A model generated the notes under the pieces. That model saw only the letters and a list, made by a program, of their open reading frames with translations. It was not told where the DNA came from and did no database searches. DNA of 64,000 bases, taken from positions 1 through 64,000 of the forward strand of contig WNNJ02000352.1 in the NCBI GenBank assembly GCA_012934845.2, given 5' to 3'. The position numbers and the translations under genes were made by a program. The DNA comes from Pomphorhynchus laevis (Eukaryota > Acanthocephala > Palaeacanthocephala > Echinorhynchida > Pomphorhynchidae). Of this stretch, positions 43,901 through 55,900 are shown one piece after another. The first letter of the stretch is position 1. Each line of letters starts with the position of its first letter.

Positions 43901-46900
43901 AATTATTTAATTATATTAATTATTTAAAATAAATAATAAAAATAATTAATAAAATAAATAATTAATAAATTAATAATTTAATTAAATTAATTATTTAATT
44001 TAATTATTATAAATATTATTATACTAAATACAATTACGAAATGAAAACAAATAAAATTAATATCAAATCACAGAACAATTAATGTTATCGTTTGGGCATA
44101 CTTTGTTGTTTTCGAACTCATCACAAACTCTTATTATCCATATACTAGATTTTAAAAACAATATGAGAATTTGCGAAATTAAGAGAGTTTATTCACTCCT
44201 AGCGTTTTCTGTGTTGACTAATATCGGCTGTCCAAACCTTGGGTGTATACGATACATATTATTTGTTGTATTTTTGGGGAAGACATTCTTCAGATTACAC
44301 ATCTGACTAACTGGCCTTAACTGACTAATTCTTAATAATTTTCATTGTTGTTTGATTATATATACAACAATTTTTATATAGTATATTGAATACGTTTATG
44401 TATTTACATAAATTTTTATATAAATAATATCTTATAATTATGAAGATTTTAATATTTTAATTTGCATATAAATATGCGGATTTATATATTAAGATAGATA
44501 ATTTCAGAAAATGGTTCAAACAAGCAACACTTTAATGACCTAATTTATTGAAAAAAAATTGCATTTATCCTTAATAATCTCATATATATTAAGGATTTGA
44601 TTTGAAAGGATTATGGATGAAATTTAAACAAAGATTTTGTATTTGAGCAGAATATTTTTTTGATGTAATCCAGCATAAGTAGATCACAAAGTCATAATTA
44701 ATTACTTAAGACTTAAGCATTTTATCCGTCAAGATATCGTCCAAGACTATTAAAATATTTGTCCAAGATTAACAAAATATTTGTCCAAGACTAACAAAAT
44801 ATTCGTCCAAGACTAACAAAATATTCGTCCAAGACTAACACAATATTCGTCCAAGACTAACACAATATTAGTCCAAAACTAATAAAAATATCCAAGAATG
44901 TCTCTATGTGCTTGTCACGGATTCAGGTGTCAATGTCAACCCGGATTTGGGAAAAGGTTCTTCCTAATGTGAAAGACTTTAAGTATCTTGGGATATTGTT
45001 CTCGAAGGACGGCAAGAGCATCATGGAGATTGAGAAGCGGATCTGCTTAGATAACGCAGCAATGCGTACTTCGGACAGATCTGTAGTTGTGAAGCGAAAG
45101 TTGAATCTTTGAGCGAAGCTTTCGGTTTACCGATCAATCTTGTTCTTATTTTAACCTATGGTCATAAGCTTTGGTTCATGATCGAAAAACCAAGATCTCG
45201 TATACAGGCGACCGAAATGAGGTCGATTCGCAATGTAGCCAATCTTAGTTTTAAAAATAAGGTTAATAATTCGGTCATACGGTATAAACTTGGAGTAAAG
45301 TCGTTGCTTCTCCATATCGAAGAAAGTCAGTTGAGGTGACTAGAACACATTCTGAGGATGTTTAGAGATCGCCTTCTTCGGAAGGTTTTCCATCCGGATT
45401 CTCTGAAAAAAAACCTGGTGATAGCCCTCTGTACCTGTGAAGATATCAAATCTCGAAACTAGCCAAAGATCACCTTGAGCTATCTGAAAAAGAACTATGG
45501 TCTGTCACCTAGGACCACGATGTCTGGAGTAGTTTGGTTCGCACACTGCATCCACGATCCAACACTCGGACCAGTTGTAGACAATAAAACTTGTGTTACT
45601 TTATTTTTTTCTTGTCGATAAATTGTTGCTGACATTTAATAAGTAAAATTATACAAATAACATACAAAATATTCGTATTTTAAATATTTTTTTGAATTTA
45701 TTGTTTCTTTTTTAAATATATTTCTGATCATTTTAAATGTTGGCAGTTGTATCTTTATATCTAAACATACTTAGAATTATATTAAACATGTTAACGTTTT
45801 TATAAATATAAATGTAATATAATATTTTATAAACATAATAAATTACATAATATTAAATAATATATTGTATATGTGTTACGTCTATATTAAGTTATATAAT
45901 GTAATATATAAATAAATTTATTTAACATTCTTGAATGTTAAAACTAAAAGTTTTAAGATTTATCTTAAGGTTCATAAGTTTCAAGATTCACATACAAAAA
46001 ATTTAAATTCCTTACTAGCGGAAAATCTTTTAAAATTTTTTGGAAAATCTCACAAAAATGAGCCTTAAAATTTCGGAGTTTATTCATCCCCGTTGTTTCG
46101 ATATTAATATTTTTATATTTAAATGCACATTTTCATATTGAAATGATACATTTAATAGTAATTATCTGCATGCGTATTTTAAATGCCTTTTTAAAATATG
46201 CATATTTTACAGGCTAATATTTTACTTACTAATGTTTTTCCATATCCTACTTCTCCGTACAGTATTAAGCCATTGTTATATTTGATATTTTCCAAAATTT
46301 TTATGCATATATTTTCCAAGAACGACGTTGGTTTGATATCTAATAATTTGCAAACTTCATCGAAAACTGCAATTATCTTCTTTGCATTCAATGCTTCTCT
46401 AAACGATTTGAAACAATAAACCTGTATTGTAATTTTAAATATTTTATTCCACGTTTTGAAATTCCTAGTTTTTGTATAAAATTCAGTAAAACGTTTATAC
46501 ATTATAAAATATGTCAATTTATTACAAAAAATGAGAGACCAACCATATTAAGCAAAATATATAATGTAAAATCGAGGATATACATGCTCGAACCATTTAT
46601 TTTGCTATCGGTGCATAGTAGACTATTACTAAGTATATATATAATTACATAGTATACTATTACTTATAACTATATAAATGAAAATAAATATTTCTATATG
46701 TTGATGATTATTTTGACTGGATTCATTTATTTTAGTAAATCAAAATAAAAGGCTAACCAAACACAACAATAAGATCAAACTCATTAAGAAATTTGACTAA
46801 AGATATTCTAAAAACAAATGTAAGTTATACAAATAATAAATGTAATTATATCAGCCAACTTCAATTGAATAATTTAAAATACGACTTTCAATTAACTACA

Positions 46901-49900
46901 ACATACGATAAGGCGCGTATTGGTAAAGGGCGGTCCACATGTCAGATTCGGCTCGTCTAGTATTGTTATCCGGCCCGCCGATAGAATTTGAAGCTGATGT
47001 ATACATATCAACGAAATGTGCTACTCGATGAGTGTCAATCGATGAGTAATATAAATATTAATATTGATGATCTCGTTGTTCAAGTTCAAAATAAATATTT
47101 CCATTAATTCTAAATTTTATAAAGATTTTTTTGATCACAAAATTATTACATTTTATAAATAATTCGGCCATTTAGGTCAGAACAAGATGAAAATATGCCC
47201 CAAATAATTACAAGTTTATAGTTTTATAATCGCTATTATGATTTCTGTGATGCCATTTTGAGTGAGCATAGTTTAAACGTGATATTTTTAAGCGTAGAAC
47301 ATACGCTTAAAAATATTACGTATTTACATATATTTTAATGTGATATTTTAAATATGAAAAGATAATAAGATCAGATATTAACTAAAAGTACAACTGATTA
47401 TACATGGATTTCATATTCCTATAAATGAATCTAAAATAAGCACAATTTAATCAATTTACCTAATTGTTGATCACGACGAAAATACTTTTCATGCTCAAAT
47501 TTGGTTACTTTTAGGCTAATTATTGTTTGATGTCAGAAAACAATAAATTTTCAAACAATGATCACAAAGATAACAGAAAATTTTCGTTTAATTTATACTT
47601 GATATTTAGAATTGCATTTCATAATGTTACATTAAAACGTTTCAGAAAACTTACTTTATTGTGTCCTTAGTTGAGAGCAGTCTCTTTAAGTTATTATTTT
47701 CAATTGTCAGTTTATACTGTTCCACCTGAAATGTATGATATAAAGATATACTGTGTTTTCGTGTTATACATTAATTTCACGATCTCTACCAAGGTAAAGA
47801 AATATTCTTCTTTCGATCGATTCCTTCTAAAGAAAAAAGCGTTTTATAGATAAAACTATTAATATTTTGCAAAACTAGAAATGTAACCTATAATTTTAAA
47901 TTATTATAAACAATAAAAAAATGACCTATAAATCAAAAAAAATCGCATATTTTTTAATTTCAATTTTATTTTGGAAGTAATTTCTTATTGACGATTTGTA
48001 TTCAACAAAACGCATAGAGGCATCGGTAATTTATTTATATAATATATTAGTATGACTTAATATTAAAGCATCTAATGAAGAAAAATAATGCATATATAGA
48101 TAATTTTTATCTATCTATATTAATATTAAATAAAAAACCAGAAAAATTACTATTTTAATAAATATTCTAAATATTAGAATATATATTATGTATATTAGAA
48201 TTTACACAAACGTTTGCTTTAAAAGCCAACGTCCGTGTTAGTATAGTGGTGAGTATCCCCGCCTGTCACGCGGGAGACCGGGGTTCGATTCCCCGACACG
48301 GAGTATAGATTTATCACCTATACTTGTCACATACGTTTTGTTGTTGCGTACCATATTCTTACCAAAACAACAAAGTCATTGATGTTTAAGTACATCAATA
48401 GCTATCAACGGGAATTTAAGAGTTAAATTCATGCGCGGTTTGATTTACTTACTGAAATTTATGGCGATAATTAGCAACAAACGCTTAAGTCAAAATAAAT
48501 CTTAAAAGCAAATGAATTTTAATTAGAAAAGAAAATACTAAACTCTCATTGACTTTACAATAATATACGAGGGGATTATTACAAAGCGATGTGATCACAA
48601 TGTTCGAAAATTTTTAACAATACGAGCTTACAGTTCAAAACAGTTAACTCCAGTTTGAAATTTCTTTGCTGCTTTATAAACTACTTACAATCTAAAGTGA
48701 ATACAACAACCGCGACACAAACGACAATTGGCACAAACGACAACCGCGACAGATGGAGCAAACGAATGCAAGCAAAACAATTTCAAGAACATCCAACCGA
48801 GTAATGTCTACTTCACGTTGCTGTTCCTGTAACAGTAAAAACTCAATATGTCGAAGTTGCATATGTGCTAAAGCTGGTCGAATTGCGTGGACTGCAATGC
48901 TCACAACTGTGAAAACGGTAATTCTAAAGAAATAAACCGATCACGATCTGTAGAAAACCATCTACCTCTAAATAGTGAAAATTCCAAATTACTCTACAAC
49001 GACATCTCAACAACTCGTCTTAGAGATTCTGTGTCACAATTCAATCCTTCTCTTGCTGCTAGCGCTATACAGATTCCAAACTGTGCATTACCATCCTTGT
49101 CACCTATTATCACAAAAGGGGAATTTGTTTCACTAGATTTAAAGTGTACCGCGTTAAATTGTCCGATATATTCTTTCGTAAAAGTGCCATGCCAAGTTTC
49201 CAGGGAATTTTTCACACGAGATTTTCTGTGTGGGTTATGTTCCGCTAAGTTATTATCCAACTTAAAAGAGTCGTTAGCGAGCGCCAATTCCTCTATTAAT
49301 GATCTACAAACAAGAATAGAATCTCTCAATCTCACTTCTTCGCCTTCCGTGCCAACTTCTAATCCAGAGTTCTCAATACCTCGTCAAACTTTCGCATCTA
49401 TTATCCGCAAAGAAGCGACTCGCGCAGTACTCGCAACATCTCAATTTGATGGTCAATCAACATCTCCCCTAACAATAATTCAAGCATGTGATAGGTAACA
49501 ACGGCGCTTGTCAAACGTAATAATACGTGGACTACCTAATTCATCAGACGATCTTGCTTCAGTATCGGATCTTATCGCATCGTTGATGTGTCTTGTGCAT
49601 CCACATGTCGTTTGTATTTACGCCGACCCCTGCAAAACGTCAAGATATTCCTACGTGGATACTTGTTACATCTGATGAAGCAACCACCACGGCAATTCAA
49701 AACAATGCCTACAAACTGAGAAAATCGACTCGATTTCACAACGCTTATGTAAGCCCGGATCTCTCACCACCTGAGGTGGAAGCACTAAAATTACTCAGGA
49801 AACAATTACACGAAAAACGTTTGGCGGATCATTCGCATAAATTTATAATTCGCAATAACCGAGTTATTCGTTTGCAAAAAAATCATTTAATCTCCGCCGA

Positions 49901-52900
49901 AATTCAACCAAAGATATCACCACCCTCAATATGACATCATGATAAATCGCAAACAACAACGAGGCGAAAATTGTCTGATTCTCCCTCCTCTTCCTTGGGT
50001 TGTTTTGCGCCATTTAACTCCAAATCATCCTCCCTAAATTCTCCTTCTAAATACTCACTTAACATCGGTCTCATCAACATTCGTTCCTTACTCCACAAAC
50101 TTGAACTTGCTCTCGAAGTCTTCCAAAATAACTCACTTTCACTTCTCTGCCTAACCGAATCTTGGCATTCCACAAACGACATATCCATTCGAAGACTCGT
50201 ATCGCTTAACCTAAACATTGCTGAACGTGCTCGACATGGTGATCCAGGAAGAATCAACCATGGTGGTCTACTTTCCTTTTCTTTGCCCGCTATATCGTTA
50301 CATGTTCTAAACTTTCCAGTTGCCCCTACGTCATTCGAGCTGATGTGCTTTAACGCTATACACTTCAGTAGACGAATTTGTTTCGCCCTTATCTATCGAC
50401 CAGGCTTATCTGCGCCATGTCTTACATTCTTTGACGAACTCTTTGATATGCTCTCTAACCTAAGCATTACATCATCTCCCGTCATTATTCTTGGTGACCT
50501 CAACATTCGACTTGACAGACCATCATGCGCTCACTCGTCACACCTACTCAAGACATTATCAGACTTTGGCTTCAGATATATCCCTACTGAATCCACTCAT
50601 ATCCAAGGTGGCACCATTGATTGCATCTTTGCTCAATCATCGTCTACTTGCAACACCGTTTCTGTGAACGATGTGGGCCTATCCGACCATTACCGTCTCA
50701 CCATTAACATTAAAACCAATGATCTCTCACACCATACTCATCCCCATATATATCGTCCATGGAAACAACTTGATCTAAATAACTTGCGTATAAACCTTCT
50801 CTTGTCCCCACTCCTAATTTTTGCTGCCTTTACTAACACTTCACTTGACGACTTAACGAACATGTACAGCACTGAACTTATTGGCATACTCGATATGATT
50901 TTGCCGTTCAAACAATGTACGCCTCGCCGTCAGTCAGGAGCCCTCTGGTTCGATAGCGATTGCCGAAGAGCAAAGCGCTCCTTACGACACCTTCACCGAA
51001 TGCACTTAAGATTCCGTCGTAGTAATATCACCGAGCTATTAAACTCATCTTACTCAGAATACCTCGAATTTCGACGCAAATACCGATATCTTTTGAACTC
51101 AAAATGCTCCTCATACTTGCAAAGCAAAACATCTTTGCGTGACAATCATCAATACGCGTGGAAATCCATTAATAACCTTGTGGGTAGAAACATCCGTCAC
51201 GCCTATCTCTATCTCTTCCAACGAATTCGCATCTCATTTACAACGCAAAATAGCTCGAACTTTGACCTCAATCCACGTACCATTATCTTCTAGTTTCTCC
51301 TACCTTGCCCCATATCATACTGAACTGTTTCACTTTTCACTTTTATCTATCGAAAGCGTATCTGATGCCCTAGCACGATTACCCAGTTCAACATCTTCTC
51401 TCGATCCTGTTCCAACATACATTCTAAAGTTACTAAGTGATACCATCAGCCCTTATCGCACAAGTGTCTTCAACATGTCTATCCATTTATCACACTACCC
51501 TTCGTCGTTCAAACATGCCATAGTTCGCCCATTATTAAAGAAGCATCATCTTGAGCCAAGTTTCGCCTCCTCCTATAGACCAATATCAAACTTTCCGACC
51601 ATCTCAAAACTTTTCGAGCGTCTCATCCTCAGACAGGTAAGCAGCTACATATCGTCAAATTCTATGTTTCCACCTTTTCAATCAGCATATCGACCACAAC
51701 ATTCTAGTATGACCGCATGCACAAAACTCTCCAATGATCTACTTCTTGCTCTTGACAAACATCTAGTAAGCCTTGTAATTTCACTTGATTTATCCTCCGC
51801 CTTTGATGTAGTTGATCACAATATACTTCTCTCATGTCTCAGACAACGTTACTGCTTCTCGTCTCATGTCATTTATTGGTTCAAATCCTACCTCTCAAAT
51901 CGCTCTTATCACGTAGTCTCGAACTCCAACTCTTCTGCGCCGGTTCCTCTCAGCTGCGGTGTACCACAAGGATCCGTTCTAGGGCCACTTCTTTTCACCC
52001 TTCTTCTTGGTGATTTATCTTCCATCGTGGTCCCTTTCGGCTTTGAAGTTATTCAGTACGCTGACGATATAGTAATCTATGCATCATGCACACTCACATC
52101 TGCATCCAACCTCGCTTCCGATGCATCGTCTTGCCTCTCTGCTATTCACGCATATCTTTGTTCAATCCGTATGTTTTTAAACAACTAGAAATCTAACATT
52201 ATGTGGATAACACCGCGCCACTCTTACACCCTCGATTTTCCAGTATGCATACACAATTTCCGTCTACCAGAAGTGACTATCATGACAATCCTCAGTGTCC
52301 CTTTTGACAATAATCTCTCGTTTCTGCCTTTCATTCGTAGCAAGATCAGTTCATGCTCCCTCATCCTCCGTGACATTCGAAGTGTCCGTAGAAACCTCGA
52401 CGTCAAATCGACAGCTATTTTAATCTCCAGCCTTTTCATGCCTCGTCTAGAATATTGCTTAGGTCTTCTCGTAAACTGTTCAGCCTATCAATTTCACTAT
52501 TTACAAAGGATTCTGCACACGGCTGCTAGAGTCATCTTCCGCCTTCGCAAGTACGACCACATCTCCAACACCCTCCGCATCCTTAACTGGCTCGACATTC
52601 CGAGCCGCATAACCTCTCAAATTCTCACACTTGCATGGCAAATCAAATTCCGGCACAACCCTCCTTATCTATATCTTCCTGATAGCGCATCCTATATGAC
52701 GACTGGTCTCTCCCTAAGAAGTCATCGCTCCTACCCGCTTTTCGTCTCCCGTCACAATGGTAATTACGGATATCGTGCGTTCACCATCGCTGCACCACGC
52801 CTTTGGAACAAACTTCCTCGAGACACAAAATCATTGACGTCGCTTAAACACTTCAAAACTTCCTTGATCGCCATACTTCTTGCAAACGAACTAAAATAAC

Positions 52901-55900
52901 ACTTTCAGCCGCAATCAATTCAATAACTCTACATACAAGTTCAAACATTCATCGGACGTAAACTTGTCTTTTAATTTTTATAGTGGGCCTGTAAATGGTT
53001 CTATTTTACCACAAAGGCCACTCTAAATAAATTCTATTCTATTCTATGCTAAGGTTATGAAAGAATATACGCATGCGATTGTTACCCAAATGCAATGTAC
53101 CTATGCCATAATGAGGTTGTCGTCTGAGAGAGTATCTCTATGCATCCATAAGTGAAATTATCTCCAATTGACGAACAAAATTATGATAATACAGCTGTCT
53201 TTAGGGAAGTTTGTTCTTTCTGCAAGTGATATTCACTTATTAAAAACTTATTTAAGTATTCAAATTATAGTTTGAAATTTACAATTTTTATTGCTATCAA
53301 GACGAAGGAGATAATTACAATTATTGTGTATAGTGTATCACTGACTGTTGCAATCACAAAAGATATTTATGCTTGATAAGTACTAATATCAAATATCTAG
53401 AAGATTATATTTGATTATATATTTGCAAATAAAAAACATTTTAATATATCATGGTGGTTGAAAACTGGGAAGAAATATTGAATTACCTTTGAGCTATTTT
53501 GTATGAAGATTTAAAAAATATCTATTCTTTTTCGCTTTATTAATTTCGAGTAACCCTTTCTTGAAACTAATAAAACCAATATTCATAAAACCAATATTAA
53601 TGATAAAGAAGGTGTATATCTAGATATGAACATTAAATTAACATTAACTAAAACTACTATTAATTTATATCGTAAAGATGACATATTTAAATTTACAAGA
53701 AACATATTTTTGCATGAGCATTCATGCATACCATATAATATAAAATATAATACATTAAATAATGAAATTTTAAGAATTGCAACAATATGTAATGATATTG
53801 GCTTTCTTCAAAATCATTTAAATAATTTAATAGATACATATTTTAAACTAGGTTACTATAAAAATAACATCAAGCAGAAAATAGTAAAATATATAAATCA
53901 ACACAATAATATAAAGAATAAATTTAAAATCATTAGCGGAAAATTTGTATGGATAATAAATAATATACTTTAAATTAGAATTAGATACTTTATAATCAAA
54001 TTTAATCATAGGAAATACGTCCTTATTACGTATTTGGCCCGCTGCTATGCTGGGTAGAGGAGTTAGGGCCGAAACCTTATAGCATAGTAGTTCCTCCTGA
54101 TGACCTCTAATCTTTATTCTGATACAACGTCTCTTATTTATTAGTTCATATTATCAATTCATAAAAAATGACTTTTGTTTTAAATTTCAATTTTTTATTT
54201 TAACTTGATTTAAATTTTAAAAATCTTATAAAAATTATTTATTTTATTATTTAATTATTAAATTTTGATTTAGCATTAATATGTTTTGTTTATTTTATAA
54301 TTATATTAAATACGTAGACTCAGTTAGCTGATTTGATTCTTATATTTGTACCTTGTTATATCTAGAGAAATACAAATATCTTAAAGATTGAAGAAAAATC
54401 ATACAAGGAAATTATAAAGGAGCGTGATTTCCTTGGATACTGATTAATTCAATCGTTACATAAAGGATTATTTATTGCAGTGTTCAAGAATTAATTACAA
54501 TATTTGTAAAAATATTAAAATTAAAAATTAATTATAATATTACATTTAATTATAATATTTTGGGTTTTATACAGAAAATTTTTATAACCTTGTCATACAC
54601 AAAGCATGATATTGACATAAAAATAAATTATCGGTTAAAATTCTACCGTACAGTTGTTATTAATGAACCCAATCGGAAAATTTATCATCTTTAAAAATTG
54701 AAAATATAACCTCTTAGTATTGCAGCTATTGACAGAATCTCAACATAAATGGTAATTTTTATTTTAGCCTTTAAATCGTTAATAATTAAACATTTTTTAA
54801 TAAAACATTTACATATTTTAGTAAATAAAAATTATGTAATACTTCAATGTCGAAAGTATGACACATTGGAACCAGTGATAATGTATTCACATCTTCATTT
54901 AATATTTGAAAATGTCTTAGTTGTTTATATGTACAATTCAGGTCGATATTTCTGATAGCAATTGTGCGAAATGATGCCTGAAACATAAATGCATAGTTAA
55001 AAGAAGATAATTAATGTTGAAATACCTTGAGGTCAATGTCAAGGCGTGGATGCAATGTAGAGCAAGCAACTCCATAATTAAGAAATAAAAACCAATTAGA
55101 CGATAGTGGAATTGCGTTGTTCTCGTTGACTTTTAAATCGACCTTTTTAAAGGCAAAAAATGTACGTATTTTTACATTCAATGTACGTATTTTCCATACC
55201 TTATCATTATGTACGACTCCAAAACAAGCTTCATTACATAGTCCGATAAAAGATAACATGTCGCTTTCACGATTAATACAAATTTTCATCCAAGCATTTG
55301 ATCTAAATTAGAATTTTTAGAATTAATAATCAGAATTTATTACAATATTAATTAATAATTAGAATTAATAATCAGAATTCATTAATTAAAATCGGCAATT
55401 GATACATACACTTGTGCCGCTTGTATAGCTCGTTTTATCGACGGAATTATATCATTGTGAAAATCGTAGGTGAGAAATAGTTTACCAAAATATGTACTTA
55501 AATGCTGAACATAACAGGACGCCAATGTTTAGTTTAATTTATCAAATACTCACTTTTGTATTTCGATCTGCCAAATGATTAAAATCATGACCGATTAACA
55601 TTAAACACCGTTGTTGACTAATTGCTGACCATAAAGATATTGTAAATCGATCTGTTAGCGGACCATCAATGATATCCATAGATTGCCCATAATATTCGAA
55701 GCCATAGTCGATTGAATTTTGCAGTACACTGATTCTTAAAGTACGTTCATCAAAATGCCACCTAAATATATCAAACGTGAATATAAGTATTCGATTTTGT
55801 AATTCATTTCTAGATTTTTACGAAACACATTTTAAATAAAAAAATGAAATGTACAAATGAATAAATAATATCATAGCGTTTCGTGCTTAATTCTGCAGAT

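Larger units (their letters stand above)
48697..53046 (+). mobile_element. Near full-length CR1/L2-group LINE (Daphne/Crack-like)
   Basis: Two-ORF non-LTR retrotransposon: zinc-finger ORF1, then ORF2 with APE endonuclease and reverse transcriptase, then a short 3' UTR ending in ATTCTATTCTATTCTAT, a microsatellite-type tail used by CR1/L2-related clades in place of poly(A). GC content is far above the host intron, so insertion looks recent. About five breaks in total, so the copy is inactive. Confidence 0.88.

Noticed and set aside
46422-46517. N-terminal extension of the AAA2 open frame
   Set aside because: A good acceptor (AATACAG) lies at 46422 and the extension has no dynein similarity; it is intron.
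53990-54130. CTGATGA with nearby GAAAC in the Penelope-like terminal repeat as a hammerhead
   Set aside because: Tried type I, II and III orders; no stem II or stem III partners exist at the right places. Only a plain ATAGCAG hairpin is supported.
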